Counted from the stretch's first letter, positions 17,166 to 26,819 are shown. The stretch is 64,000 nucleotides of DNA from Sphingosinicella sp942492965 (GCA_942492965.1 OW818656.1:1860001-1924000), one strand, 5' to 3'. Translations and numbers: made by a program. Notes: generated by a model from the sequence alone, not told the origin.

Positions 17166-19532
17166 CTAAACGTCCAGATTGGCGACGTTCAGCGCGTTCT
17201 CCTGAATGAATTCGCGGCGCGGCTCCACCACGTCGCCCATCAGCCGCGTGAAGATATCGTCGGCAAGGTCGGCCTGCGCGATCTCCACCCTCAGCATCGA
17301 CCGCACGGTGGGGTCGAGCGTCGTTTCCCAGAGCTGCTCGGCGTTCATCTCGCCGAGGCCCTTGTAGCGCTGAATGGCAAGACCCTTGCGGCCCATCTCG
17401 AAAATCGCCTCCAGAAGCGCGGAAGGACGCGTCACCTGCCGGTCGCCGAGCAGGATCGGCGTGCGGTAGGCGGCGGCTTCGCCCGCGAGCAGCTGGTTGA
17501 TCTTGCGCGCCTCAGCCGAAACGATGAACGCGCGGTCGATCGCGTAGTGATCGGTCACGCCGCGGAAGGTGCGGGCGAGCTTGTAGCCGCCGTCGACGTG
17601 CTCGGCGCTCCACTGGGCATCGTCGTGGCCGTTCAGCCACGCGGCGACATCTGCCGCGGCATCGCGCTCGGGATTGAGCCCGCCGGAGATCGCCAGCGCC
17701 TCGACGATGCGGGAATCGTAGCGCCCCGGCACATAGGCCATCAGCGCGCGAAGCTTGCGCGCCTGCTCGACGAGGCCGCGCAGGTCCTCGCCGGTGCGCT
17801 GGCCGTCCGCCGTCTCGGCGACGAGCCCGTCGAGGCCGGTGCGGATCAGATAATCGTCGAGCGCCGCCTGGTCCTTCAGGTACACCTCGGAGCGGCCGCG
17901 GCTCACCTTGTAGAGCGGCGGCTGCGCGATATAGACGTGGCCCGCCTCGATGAGCTCGCGCATCTGCCGGTAGAGGAAGGTGAGGAGCAGCGTGCGAATG
18001 TGCGCGCCGTCCACGTCGGCGTCGGTCATGATGACGATCTTGTGGTAGCGCAGCTTCGAAATATCGAAGTCGTCGCGGCCGATGCCGGTGCCGAACGCCT
18101 GAATGAGCGTACCGATCTCGCGCGATGCGAGCATCCGGTCGAAGCGCGCGCGCTCGACGTTCAGGATCTTGCCCCGAAGCGGCAGGATCGCCTGGAAATG
18201 CCGGTCGCGGCCCTGCTTGGCGGAGCCGCCCGCCGAATCGCCCTCGACGAGGAACAGCTCGGATTTCGCGGGGTCCTTCTCCTGGCAGTCCGCGAGCTTG
18301 CCGGGCAGCGAGGAGATCTGCAGCACGTTCTTGCGGCTCGCTTCGCGCGCCTTGCGGGCAGCCTCGCGCGCCACGGCGGCGGAAACGATCTTCTCGACGA
18401 CGACGCGCGCCGGGCCGGGGTTCTCCTCCAGCCACTCAGCGAGCTTCTCGCCCATCAGCGATTCGATCGGCTGCCGCACCTCGGAGGAGACGAGCTTGTC
18501 CTTGGTCTGCGACGAGAACTTGGGGTCGGGCACCTTCACCGAAACGATCGCGGTCAGCCCCTCGCGCATGTCCTCGCCCGTCGGCGAGACCTTCTCCTTT
18601 TTCAGGATGCCGGAGCTTTCGGCGTAGTTGTTGAGCGTGCGCGTCAGCGCGCTGCGGAACGCCGCGAGGTGGGTGCCGCCGTCGCGCTGCGGGATGTTGT
18701 TCGTGAAGGGCAGAACCTGCTCGTAATAGCTGTCGTTCCATTCGAGCGCGACATCGATGGAAATGCCGTCGCGCTCGCCCTGCATCAGGATCGGTTCGGG
18801 GATCAGCGGCGTCTTGGTGCGGTCGAGGTACTTCACGAAGGCCGCGACGCCGCCTTCGTAGAACATCTCGATCGTTTTCGGCTCGGTGTGGCGGGCGTCG
18901 GTCAGCACCACCTTCACGCCGGAATTGAGGAACGCCAGCTCGCGGTAGCGGTGCTCCAGCTTCTCGAAATCGAATTCGATGACCTTGAACGTCTCTTCCG
19001 AGGCGAAGAACGTGACGTGCGTGCCCTTGCGGCCGTTCGCATCGCCGACAATCTTCAATGGCGCGACGGCATCGCCGCGCTCGAAGCGCATGTAATGCTC
19101 CTTGCCGTCGCGGAAGATGCGGAGGTCGAGCCAGTCGGAAAGCGCGTTCACGACCGAGACGCCGACGCCGTGGAGGCCGCCAGAAACCTTGTAGCTGTTC
19201 TGGTCGAACTTTCCGCCCGCGTGCAGCTGGGTCATGATGACCTCGGCGGCGGAAACGCCTTCGCCCTCGTGGATGCCGGTCGGGATGCCGCGCCCGTTGT
19301 CCGTCACCGTCACGGAGCCGTCGGCGTTGAGCGTGATCGTCACCGTGTCGCAGTAGCCTGCGAGCGCCTCGTCGATCGCGTTGTCGGAAACCTCGAACAC
19401 CATGTGGTGCAGGCCCGAACCGTCCTCCGTGTCGCCGATGTACATGCCCGGCCGCTTGCGCACGGCATCGAGCCCCTTCAGGACCTTGATCGAATCGGCG
19501 CCGTATTCGCCGGAAGACGCGTTGCTGCTCAT
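17166..19532 (-). CDS. gyrB: DNA gyrase subunit B
   Basis: The ATPase subunit of gyrase, which introduces negative supercoils. The 788 residues contain the GHKL ATP site (SDNAIDEALAG, TDNGRGIPTG and GLHGVGVSVVNALS), the transducer, the TOPRIM signature LVEGDSAGGSAKQGRDR with the metal aspartates in MTDADVDGAHIRTLLLTF, and the conserved C-terminus PRREFIQENALNVANLDV. The ATG at 19532 has AAGGA overlapping the recF stop region, with a 7-base gap between the genes, so gyrB is very probably co-transcribed with recF. Confidence 0.98.
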   Translation of the reverse strand: MSSNASSGEYGADSIKVLKGLDAVRKRPGMYIGDTEDGSGLHHMVFEVSDNAIDEALAGYCDTVTITLNADGSVTVTDNGRGIPTGIHEGEGVSAAEVIMTQLHAGGKFDQNSYKVSGGLHGVGVSVVNALSDWLDLRIFRDGKEHYMRFERGDAVAPLKIVGDANGRKGTHVTFFASEETFKVIEFDFEKLEHRYRELAFLNSGVKVVLTDARHTEPKTIEMFYEGGVAAFVKYLDRTKTPLIPEPILMQGERDGISIDVALEWNDSYYEQVLPFTNNIPQRDGGTHLAAFRSALTRTLNNYAESSGILKKEKVSPTGEDMREGLTAIVSVKVPDPKFSSQTKDKLVSSEVRQPIESLMGEKLAEWLEENPGPARVVVEKIVSAAVAREAARKAREASRKNVLQISSLPGKLADCQEKDPAKSELFLVEGDSAGGSAKQGRDRHFQAILPLRGKILNVERARFDRMLASREIGTLIQAFGTGIGRDDFDISKLRYHKIVIMTDADVDGAHIRTLLLTFLYRQMRELIEAGHVYIAQPPLYKVSRGRSEVYLKDQAALDDYLIRTGLDGLVAETADGQRTGEDLRGLVEQARKLRALMAYVPGRYDSRIVEALAISGGLNPERDAAADVAAWLNGHDDAQWSAEHVDGGYKLARTFRGVTDHYAIDRAFIVSAEARKINQLLAGEAAAYRTPILLGDRQVTRPSALLEAIFEMGRKGLAIQRYKGLGEMNAEQLWETTLDPTVRSMLRVEIAQADLADDIFTRLMGDVVEPRREFIQENALNVANLDV

Positions 19533-19539
19533 GATTTCC

Positions 19540-20640
19540 TTAAAGTCTGCTCAGGCGACCGTTTGACACGTCTATATAGGTAGCGCGCGCGCCGATTGCA
19601 CGGAAAAGTGACACGTCCGTGCCCGTCATCCACACCTGCATCGCGTCCGTCTCCAGCATCGCGAAAAGCGCCGCGCGCCGCGTTTCATCGAGGTGCGCGG
19701 CGACCTCGTCGAGCAGCAGCACGGGGCGGCGCCCGGTGCGCGCGGCGACGACGCGGGCGTGGGCGAGGACGAGGCCGAGCAGCAGCGCCTTCTGCTCGCC
19801 CGTGGAGGCGCGCGCGGCGGGCTGATCCTTGGCGAGGTGCGTGACGGCAAGGTCGCTGCGGTGCGGCCCCACGGTGGTGCGTCCCGCCGCCGTGTCCGCG
19901 CGGCGCGAGGCTCCGAGCGCTTCCGCCAGCGCCCCGGCCTGCCACGCCTCGCCTTCCAGCAGCAACGCGCCCTTCGGAAACGGCCCCGTATCCGATGCTG
20001 CGATCTCTTCGCCGAGCGCATCGATCGCCATGCGCCGCGCGGCATCCACGGCGGCGCCATGCTCGGCCATCTGCTTTTCGAGCGAGGCGAGCCAGTCCGT
20101 ATCGGGCGCGCGCTCGCCGCCGAGTAGCTTGTTGCGCGATTGCATGGCGGCATCGTAGCGCTGCGTGTGTCCCGCGTGCTGCGGCACCAGTGCCAGCGTC
20201 AGCCGGTCGAGGAAACGCCGCCGCCCGCCTGCGCTTTCCAGAAACAGCCGGTCCATCGCCGGGGTCAGCCACAGCACGGAAAGCCATTCGGACAGCGCGT
20301 TCGCGGCCGCGCCCGCGCCGTTCACGCGCACCAGCCGCCGCCCCGGCGTCTCGGCCTGCGTGCCCGTGCCGATCTCGACGGGTGCCTCCGCGCCGCAGCC
20401 GAGCGTCGCGGAGACGGCGAAGCCGCCGCTGCCGTCGATGCGCGCCATTTCGGGGAGCCCCGCGCGCCGCAGGCCGCGCCCGGGCGCGAGCAGCGAGATG
20501 GCTTCGAGAAGGTTGGTCTTGCCCGCGCCATTGTCGCCGGTCAGCACGACCGCGCCTGGCCCGGCGGTGATGTCCGCGTGCGCGTAGCTGCGGAAATCCG
20601 TCAGGCGCAGCCGGTCTATGGTGCGGGGCTGTGTCGGCAT
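19540..20640 (-). CDS. recF: DNA replication and repair protein RecF
   Basis: An SMC-like ATPase that helps load RecA at gaps and restart replication. The 366-aa protein has Walker A GDNGAGKTN (residues 35-43), the ABC-type signature around STGEQKALLLGLVLAHA and Walker B PVLLLDEVAAHLD. Domain order and length match RecF. The start ATG at 20640 faces the divergent periplasmic-protein gene at 20689 with a 48-base gap. gyrB follows directly. The dnaN gene that often precedes recF lies 2 kb away. Confidence 0.95.
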   Translation of the reverse strand: MPTQPRTIDRLRLTDFRSYAHADITAGPGAVVLTGDNGAGKTNLLEAISLLAPGRGLRRAGLPEMARIDGSGGFAVSATLGCGAEAPVEIGTGTQAETPGRRLVRVNGAGAAANALSEWLSVLWLTPAMDRLFLESAGGRRRFLDRLTLALVPQHAGHTQRYDAAMQSRNKLLGGERAPDTDWLASLEKQMAEHGAAVDAARRMAIDALGEEIAASDTGPFPKGALLLEGEAWQAGALAEALGASRRADTAAGRTTVGPHRSDLAVTHLAKDQPAARASTGEQKALLLGLVLAHARVVAARTGRRPVLLLDEVAAHLDETRRAALFAMLETDAMQVWMTGTDVSLFRAIGARATYIDVSNGRLSRL

Positions 20641-20688
20641 GGCGGCCCCGTCTATCGCGTGCTAGTCTTGGGCGAAAGGGAGACGTCC

Positions 20689-21405
20689 ATGATCCGTGCC
20701 GCCGCGTTTGCCGCCATCCTGCTGTTTTCGCCTGCCGCGCTCGCTGACCAGACGGTCGTTTACAAGGGCGATGACGGCAAGAACCTGACGCTCGAGATCG
20801 CAGACAGCGGCGCCGTGCATGTCGCCGGGCCGACGCCGGGGCAGACGGCGGTGATCCTGAACGGCGAGCTTTATCTCGTCGATACCACGCGCGCCGAAGC
20901 GCGCGTCATGCGGATCGCCGATTTCGCCGCGGTGGTCGACGAAGCGATCGGTCCGATCTTCAAGGGTCTGTTCGAGGCGGCGGCGAAGGCCGACCCCAAG
21001 CCGAAAGCCCCGCTTGTCATCGAGGCCGCCGGGACGGCGAGCGTCGCGGGCTTTCCCGGCGACCGCTACCGCGTGAAAGGCCTTGACGACCAGAAGCCGG
21101 ACGAGGCGGTCGAATGGATCGCGACGCGCGATCCCGCGCTGGCGCTTGCCGGCAAGGCGATGCAGCAGTTCATCGAGGCGACGATGGTGCTCGCCGCGCC
21201 GTTCCTCGGCGACGCCGCGCCGGACATGATCGGTGAGATGCGGCAGGCGTTCGCGCTCGGCACGCCCCTCCGCGCGGGGACGAAATTCGAGCTGGTCAGC
21301 GTGAAGGACGGCGCCGTCGATCCCGCCCGCTTCAAGCTGCCGGCCGAACCGATCAGCCGCGCGGCGCTGCTGAAGGAGATGAAGGCGGGGATGCCGGCAC
21401 AGTGA
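20689..21405 (+). CDS. Predicted periplasmic protein, unknown function
   Basis: A 238-aa protein. The ATG at 20689 has GGGAG 7 bases upstream, and residues 1-20 form a signal peptide with an ALA cleavage site before DQT. The mature part begins with a beta-rich stretch (QTVVYKGDDGKNLTLEIADSG) followed by mixed alpha/beta sequence without cysteines or a recognised catalytic motif. It resembles periplasmic proteins of the DUF4412 type in layout, but I am not sure of the family. The 3' end overlaps the convergent hydrolase gene by 53 bases. Confidence 0.6.
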   Translation: MIRAAAFAAILLFSPAALADQTVVYKGDDGKNLTLEIADSGAVHVAGPTPGQTAVILNGELYLVDTTRAEARVMRIADFAAVVDEAIGPIFKGLFEAAAKADPKPKAPLVIEAAGTASVAGFPGDRYRVKGLDDQKPDEAVEWIATRDPALALAGKAMQQFIEATMVLAAPFLGDAAPDMIGEMRQAFALGTPLRAGTKFELVSVKDGAVDPARFKLPAEPISRAALLKEMKAGMPAQ

Positions 21406-22627
21406 GGTGACGGCCGCGCGCGGCCTCTGCCTTGCATTCTGGTTCGGCGGCAGGCGCAGCGCCTTCAGCGAAGGGGCGAACCTTGAGCAGCGCGCCAAGC
21501 ACGCTGCCCGGTTCTTCCGTCACAAGGAAGTGCGCGGAATTTTCGATCACGATCATTTCCGTGTACGGCGCGCATAGCTCGGCGGAGAGCCGGGCCGCTG
21601 CAGCCATCGGCGTCTGCAGATCATGGCGGCCGGAGACGAAAATCATCGGCACATCGAAATCACGGCCGAGTGTCTCGCGGAAATCCCAGTCTGCCACAGA
21701 GGCCATCAGTGGATCGAGGGCAAGTTCCGCGTCGGTGTTCAGCATGCCCCACATGCCGCGGAGCGACAGCGTGGGCGAAGCAAACGCTGTCATGAGCATC
21801 CGGCTGGCGATATCTTTTGCACCGGCGCTGTTGTACCAGGAGCCGCGTGCAGCGGAGAGATGCGTCTGTATCTTCGCAATCCACGCCGAAAAGGCTTCGG
21901 TGTCATGGGCGTCTGGCGCCGGACCCGCATCGACCATGGCTTTTACAAGCGCTGCATTGCCCGTGGCGCGGCCGATCTCGGCAAGCGCCGCCCGCGTTTC
22001 CTCCATATTGCGTTTCCAGCCGGTCAGCTGGCCGAAGCCGACATACGCGTAGAGCAGGTCGGGCCGGCGTTTTGCGACCTCGGCGCCCAGCACCGTGCCC
22101 CAGCTGTGCCCAAGAAGGATCACTTTCTGCTGGCCGGTGCGGCGACGCAGATGCTCGATGAGCGCGATGGCGTCGTCGACGAGTTGGGTCTTGGTTATGG
22201 TATCGCGCAGGGCCTCGCCATCGATGGCGGATCGACCAAAGCCCCTTTGGTCCCACTGCACAACGGTGAAATAATCCTCCCACGGCCGCTGGAAGCTATA
22301 GGCAAGATCGCTTGTCGTTCCGCCCGGGCCGCCGTGAAGATAGACGAGGATCGGCTGCCGGCGATCCTGTCCGCGAATCGTCACCCACTGGCGCGCCCCG
22401 CCCAACTGCACGTATCCCGCCTCGTCGATGCCGTGCGGCGAAACGATGCGCGCGTCGGCAGAGTTGGCGCTTTGCAGGAACGCCCGTACGCCGAGCACCG
22501 AGCCGACGGCGACCGCAAGAAGCAGCACCGGCAGCAAGACAAGGTAACGCAGCACAAACCGCAGCACTTTCCGCTTCCGCGACACGGAAGTTTGCGGGGC
22601 TACGGTCACGTCCGGCGAGGATTGCAT
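21353..22627 (-). CDS. Membrane-anchored alpha/beta hydrolase, proline-iminopeptidase-like
   Basis: A 424-aa protein with a single N-terminal transmembrane helix (about 21-49, after the basic SRKRK), then an S33-type alpha/beta hydrolase. HGGPGG (98-103) forms the oxyanion hole, GHSWG holds the nucleophile (Ser175), SGRHDLQTP supplies the acid and ENSAHFL the His. HGGPGG and GHSWG are typical of proline iminopeptidases, but the membrane anchor suggests a periplasmic-facing enzyme of unknown substrate. The last 35 residues are low-complexity and overlap a convergent gene. It starts 7 bases after the dnaN stop, so probably shares its transcript. Confidence 0.82.
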   Translation of the reverse strand: MQSSPDVTVAPQTSVSRKRKVLRFVLRYLVLLPVLLLAVAVGSVLGVRAFLQSANSADARIVSPHGIDEAGYVQLGGARQWVTIRGQDRRQPILVYLHGGPGGTTSDLAYSFQRPWEDYFTVVQWDQRGFGRSAIDGEALRDTITKTQLVDDAIALIEHLRRRTGQQKVILLGHSWGTVLGAEVAKRRPDLLYAYVGFGQLTGWKRNMEETRAALAEIGRATGNAALVKAMVDAGPAPDAHDTEAFSAWIAKIQTHLSAARGSWYNSAGAKDIASRMLMTAFASPTLSLRGMWGMLNTDAELALDPLMASVADWDFRETLGRDFDVPMIFVSGRHDLQTPMAAAARLSAELCAPYTEMIVIENSAHFLVTEEPGSVLGALLKVRPFAEGAAPAAEPECKAEAARGRHLTVPASPPSSPSAAPRG

Positions 22628-22634
22628 TTGCGCG

Positions 22635-23735
22635 TCAGACGCGCATGGGCATCAGAACGTAGAGCGCGGGCGAGGACTGACCTTCGCGGATCAGCGTGGG
22701 CGCCGCCGCGTCGGCGAGGTGGATCTCGATCTCGTCGGTTTCGATCTCGCTGAGGATATCCAGCAGATAGCGGGCATTGAAGCCCACATCGAGGCTCTCG
22801 GACGCGTAGTCCGCAGGCACTTCCTCGGCGGCGGTGCCGGTTTCCGGGCTCGTCACCGACAGCACGATGCGGTCGCGGTCGATGCTCATCTTCACCGCGC
22901 GCGTCTTCTCGGTGGCGATCGCCGCCACGCGGTCCACGCCTTCGGCGAGCGCCTTCGTGTCCACCTTCAGCAGCCGGTCGTTCTTCGTGGGGATCACCCG
23001 CGAATAATCGGGGAAGGTGCCGTCGATCAGCTTCGAGGTGAGCACGGCGGTGCCGGCACGGAAGCGAATCTTGGTGGAGGAGAGCGAAACTTCGATTTCG
23101 CCCGTCACCTCGTCGAGGAGCTTGCGCACTTCCGCGACGCACTTCCGCGGCACGATGATGTCGGGCATCCCGTCCGATCCGGCAGGCGCGTCGAGCGCGA
23201 CGCGTGCCAGGCGGTGGCCGTCGGTCGCGACCGCGAGCAGCTTGCCATCGACGACATGCATGAAGATGCCGTTGAGGTAATAGCGCGTCTCTTCGGTGGA
23301 GATTGCGAAGCGCGTCTTGTCGATGATCTGCTTCAGCGTTTCGGCCGGAAGCTGGAACTTCGTCGGCAGGTCGCTTTCGGCGATCATCGGGAAGTCGTCG
23401 CGCGGCAGCGTCGCGAGGTTGAAGCGCGCGCGGCCCGCCGCGATCGACATCTTGTCGCCCGCAACCGCGATCTCGACCTGGCTGCCTTCCGGCAGCTTGC
23501 GCACGATGTCGAACAGCGTGTGCGCCGAAACCGTCGTCGCGCCCGATGTTTCCACCTGCGCGGCGATCGAATCGACCACTTGCAGGTCGAGGTCGGTCGC
23601 CATCAGCTTGAGGCCGCTGTTCTCAACCTCGATAAGGACGTTCGACAGGATCGGGATCGTGTTGCGACGCTCCACCACCGACTGGACGTGACCAAGGCAT
23701 TTGAGCAGCGTCGCCCGCTCGACCGTCGCCTTCAT
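22635..23735 (-). CDS. dnaN: DNA polymerase III sliding clamp (beta subunit)
   Basis: It forms the dimeric ring that tethers polymerase to DNA. The 366-aa protein shows the three repeated clamp domains: an N-terminus MKATVERATLLKCLGHVQSVVERRNTIPILSN, a middle domain around FAISTEETRYYLNGIFMH and the conserved C-terminus PTLIREGQ...YVLMPMRV. Length and sequence are standard. It is followed immediately by the membrane-anchored hydrolase gene rather than recF. dnaA is not in the window. Confidence 0.97.
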   Translation of the reverse strand: MKATVERATLLKCLGHVQSVVERRNTIPILSNVLIEVENSGLKLMATDLDLQVVDSIAAQVETSGATTVSAHTLFDIVRKLPEGSQVEIAVAGDKMSIAAGRARFNLATLPRDDFPMIAESDLPTKFQLPAETLKQIIDKTRFAISTEETRYYLNGIFMHVVDGKLLAVATDGHRLARVALDAPAGSDGMPDIIVPRKCVAEVRKLLDEVTGEIEVSLSSTKIRFRAGTAVLTSKLIDGTFPDYSRVIPTKNDRLLKVDTKALAEGVDRVAAIATEKTRAVKMSIDRDRIVLSVTSPETGTAAEEVPADYASESLDVGFNARYLLDILSEIETDEIEIHLADAAAPTLIREGQSSPALYVLMPMRV

Positions 23736-23836
23736 GCGTTTCCCTTCAAACCCCCGATTGTGAGCGCGAGACTATAGCGCCTGCGCCAGCCTTCGGTAGG
23801 GTGAATCCGGCCTAGAATGCAAGCCCCTCCGCGCCT

Positions 23837-24523
23837 TCAATCGATCCGCTCCACGCGCCCGTCGAGCATGTGGATGCGCCGGTGCGCCGAGGCGGCCACG
23901 TCGGGGTCATGCGTTACGCAGACGATGGTGCGGCCTTCCTTCGCCGCAAGATCGTGGAAGATCTCGATCACGCGCGCCGAATTGACGCTGTCGAGGTTGC
24001 CGGTGGGCTCGTCGCCGAGGATCAGTGCCGGGTCGTTTGCAAGCGCGCGGGCGATGGCGACGCGCTGGCGCTGCCCGCCGGACATCTTGTCGGGCGTTTT
24101 GTGCTCCTGTCCATCGAGGCCCATCGCGCCCAGCAGTTCGCCGCCGCGCGCGGCCGCCTCCCGGTCGGTGAGACGCCCGAGCCGCCGCATGGGGAGCGTC
24201 ACGTTTTCGAGCGCGGTGAACTCGGGCAGCAGGAAGTGGAACTGGAACACGAAGCCGAAGCGCGCGAGGCGCAGGTTCGCGCGCGCATTGCCGTCCGTAT
24301 CCGTCGTGTCCTCGCCGTCGAAGAACAGCCGGCCCTCCGTGGGCCGGTCGAGCAGGCCGAGCAGGTAGAGCAGCGAGGACTTGCCGCACCCCGAAGGCCC
24401 GATCACCGCGACGAACTCGCCCCGCTTGATCTCGAACGTCACGTCCCGGATCAGCGTGACGGGCGGCTCGACCGCGAGCACGCGCGTCAGCCCCTCGGCG
24501 CGGATCAGCGGCGCGGGCGTCAT
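23837..24523 (-). CDS. ABC transporter ATP-binding protein, LolD/MacB-like
   Basis: A 228-aa ATPase with Walker A GPSGCGKSS, the Q-loop in FVFQFHFLLPEFTALENV, signature MSGGQRQRVAIARAL, Walker B LILGDEPTGNLDS and the H-switch VTHDPDVA. The MacB/LolD subfamily is indicated by its short length and ENVTLPM. The ATG at 24523 overlaps the permease TGA (ATGA), so translation is coupled. It is the last gene of an adaptor-permease-ATPase operon at 23837-26785. The exported substrate is unknown: lipoprotein or small-molecule extrusion are both possible. Confidence 0.88.
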   Translation of the reverse strand: MTPAPLIRAEGLTRVLAVEPPVTLIRDVTFEIKRGEFVAVIGPSGCGKSSLLYLLGLLDRPTEGRLFFDGEDTTDTDGNARANLRLARFGFVFQFHFLLPEFTALENVTLPMRRLGRLTDREAAARGGELLGAMGLDGQEHKTPDKMSGGQRQRVAIARALANDPALILGDEPTGNLDSVNSARVIEIFHDLAAKEGRTIVCVTHDPDVAASAHRRIHMLDGRVERID

Positions 24524-25770
24524 ACCGCACCCCGCAGGATGTCGACCGGATCGACCTGCGCCGCCTTCCGCGCGGGCAGCCACGCCGCGATGATCGCGGA
24601 AAACAGGCTGGCGCCGGCGGAGATCGCGTACTGGAAGAACGAGCGGTCGAGCGGCATTGTTTCGGTCGCGCCCTGGATGTTGAACTCGATGCCGCCGAGC
24701 ACCTGCATCAGCCCGAAGCCGAGCGCCCAGCCGGCGAGCACGCCGATGCACGCGAGCGTGAAGCCTTCCATCACGAACACCGCCTGAAGATCGCCCGAGG
24801 AAAAGCCCATCGAGCGCATGATGGCGATGTCGCGGCGCTTGTCGGCAACGCTTGTCGAGACGACGGTGTAGATGCCGAACGAGGCGACGAGCAGGATCGC
24901 GGAGATCACCGTGTACATGATGACGTTGCGCGTCACGAGGAGGCTGAGGAAATCGGCGGAGCGCTCCTGCCAGCTTTCCGCCTTGTAGCCGTAGCGCGCC
25001 TCCAGCCGTTTCGCGATGTCCTCGGCCGCGTAAGGGTCGTCGAGCCTGATGCCGATGCGGTTGATGACGAACGGCTGGCTCGTCAGCGACTGCGCCTCGC
25101 GCAGCAGCACATAGCCGGATGAACCGCCGAACTGGCCGCGGCCGCGTTCGAACAGGCCGACGATCTTCAGTGTCCGCGTCACCCCGCGCGCCGAGGTCGC
25201 GGCCATGATGTCGCCCATGCGCACGCCGAGGCGGCTCGCCATTTCCTCGCCGATGATGACGCCGCCCTGCGTGGTTTCCAGGTTCCGGAGGCGGCCTTCC
25301 TTCAGATATTGCTCGACGTCGGAGACCTGCGCCTCGATGCCCGGCTCGACGCCCACGATGGCAAGCGCTTCCTCGCGGCCGCCGACGCGCAGCGTGACCG
25401 CGCCCGAAAGCGAGGGTGACGCCACGGCGTCCGACCGCGCGCCGATCATGCGCATCAGGCCTTGCCAGTCCTTGATGCCGCGCACTTCGTTCCGCGTCTT
25501 GTAGTGGCGCACCTCGACCGCGGCATCGGGGAAGGCGCGCACGGCGGGCTGGGGCGTCGGGCTGCGGATCTCGTCGGAAATGATGATGTGCGGCGCCGCG
25601 TCGATCAGCGTTTCCACGAAATCGTTCTGGCTGCCGATCATCAGCGCCGAGACGGCGAGGAAGAAGCCGACGCCGATGCCGACGCCCGCGATGGCGACCA
25701 TCGTCTGCCGCTTGCGCTTGGAAATGTGGCGGAGCGCGATCCCGAGCAGCAGGGAAAAGCGGCGCAGCAC
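24520..25770 (-). CDS. ABC transporter permease, FtsX/MacB/LolC-like
   Basis: A 416-aa inner-membrane protein with one N-terminal helix (about 25-48, after the cytoplasmic KRKRQT), a large periplasmic MacB_PCD-like domain (about 50-280), and three C-terminal helices with the FtsX motif VADKRRDIAIMRSMGFSSGDLQAVFVMEG. The end PARKAAQVDPVDILRGAV is typical. The start is GTG at 25770, four bases after the adaptor stop. It works with the ATPase (23837-24523) and adaptor (25775-26785) in a mechanotransmission-type exporter. No outer-membrane factor gene lies in this operon. Confidence 0.88.
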   Translation of the reverse strand: MLRRFSLLLGIALRHISKRKRQTMVAIAGVGIGVGFFLAVSALMIGSQNDFVETLIDAAPHIIISDEIRSPTPQPAVRAFPDAAVEVRHYKTRNEVRGIKDWQGLMRMIGARSDAVASPSLSGAVTLRVGGREEALAIVGVEPGIEAQVSDVEQYLKEGRLRNLETTQGGVIIGEEMASRLGVRMGDIMAATSARGVTRTLKIVGLFERGRGQFGGSSGYVLLREAQSLTSQPFVINRIGIRLDDPYAAEDIAKRLEARYGYKAESWQERSADFLSLLVTRNVIMYTVISAILLVASFGIYTVVSTSVADKRRDIAIMRSMGFSSGDLQAVFVMEGFTLACIGVLAGWALGFGLMQVLGGIEFNIQGATETMPLDRSFFQYAISAGASLFSAIIAAWLPARKAAQVDPVDILRGAV

Positions 25771-25774
25771 CGGC

Positions 25775-26785
25775 TCAGCGTGTCTCTGCGCTCACGGTGC
25801 TGCGCACGCGCGTTCCGTCTGCAAGGCCCTCCGGCGGGTTCGCGAGAATCGTGTCTCCGACGGAGAGGCCCTCCGTCACCTCGGTGCGGTCGGTGCCGAC
25901 GATACCTGTTTTCACCGGCGTGCGCTTCGCCCGCCCGTCCGCGACGCGCCAGACGTGGCCGTCTTCGACCGCGCCGTCGGGCACGAGCAGCGCGCCTTCC
26001 TTCTCGCGGGTGACGATGTTGACCTCCAGCGTCATCCCCACGGGCAGCGGATCCTTCGAAAGCGGCTCCAGCCGCACGCGGAACGAACGCTGGTCGGGGT
26101 CGCCGCCCGGCGTGATCTCGCGCACGCGCGCAGGGAAGATGCGCCCCGCGTAGGCATCGCTCGACATCAGCGCCTGCTGGCCGACGCGGACGCGCGGAAT
26201 ATCGCGCTCGTCCACCGTCGCGGTGATCTTGATGCGGGCCGGATCGCCGATCACGAAGAGTGTGCGGCTGGGGCTCGCGAGGTCGCCGGGCTCGGCATCG
26301 CGGCGCAGAACAACGCCGTTCACGCCGGCACGCAGCGCATAATTCTCCAGCCGGTCGCGCGCAGCCCTCTCGGCGGCCCGCGCGGCGTCGCGTGCGGCGA
26401 TCACGTTGTCGCGCGCGGCTTTCGAAGCGAAGCCGCGCGCGACGAGCACGAGCGTCCGCCGCGCTTCGGCCTCCGCGCCGCGTGTCTGCGCGGCCAGCCG
26501 GGCGATTTCGGAATTGAGATCGGCGATGTCGAGCGTGGCGAGCAGCGTGCCGCGCGTCACGCGGTCGCCTTCCTTCACGCGGATGTCGACGACCGGAGCG
26601 GTGACGCGCGCGGCGATCTCGACGGGTTCCTCGACCTCGACGAAGCCGGTCGCGTAGACAACCTCCACGGCCTTGCCGCGCGTCACCTCGGCGGTTTCGA
26701 CCGGCGTCGGCCGCAGGGTGCGATAGGCGAAGGCCGCAGCGACGAGTGCCACCAGAAGCCCGAGAAAGATCCAGCGCGCGCGCAT
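25775..26785 (-). CDS. Periplasmic adaptor (HlyD/MacA family)
   Basis: A 336-aa membrane-fusion protein: an N-terminal anchor (about 5-21), the first half-lipoyl segment (VEEPVEIAARVTAPVVDIRVKEGDRVTRG), a short alpha-helical hairpin rich in Ala/Arg (about 90-150), the second half-lipoyl (LRAGVNGVVLRRDAEPGD), and beta-barrel and membrane-proximal domains. It bridges the permease of its operon to an outer-membrane channel encoded elsewhere, perhaps the one at 33741-35141. First gene of the operon; the ATG at 26785 lacks a strong ribosome-binding site. A possible FNR-like site lies about 40 bases upstream. Confidence 0.87.
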   Translation of the reverse strand: MRARWIFLGLLVALVAAAFAYRTLRPTPVETAEVTRGKAVEVVYATGFVEVEEPVEIAARVTAPVVDIRVKEGDRVTRGTLLATLDIADLNSEIARLAAQTRGAEAEARRTLVLVARGFASKAARDNVIAARDAARAAERAARDRLENYALRAGVNGVVLRRDAEPGDLASPSRTLFVIGDPARIKITATVDERDIPRVRVGQQALMSSDAYAGRIFPARVREITPGGDPDQRSFRVRLEPLSKDPLPVGMTLEVNIVTREKEGALLVPDGAVEDGHVWRVADGRAKRTPVKTGIVGTDRTEVTEGLSVGDTILANPPEGLADGTRVRSTVSAETR

Positions 26786-26819
26786 GGGGGATTGCTAGGC
26801 CGAAAGACCTTGCCTCGCA

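Noticed and set aside
17547..19583. A 678-codon frame antisense to gyrB
   Set aside because: The same shadow effect over a full-length, motif-complete gyrB.
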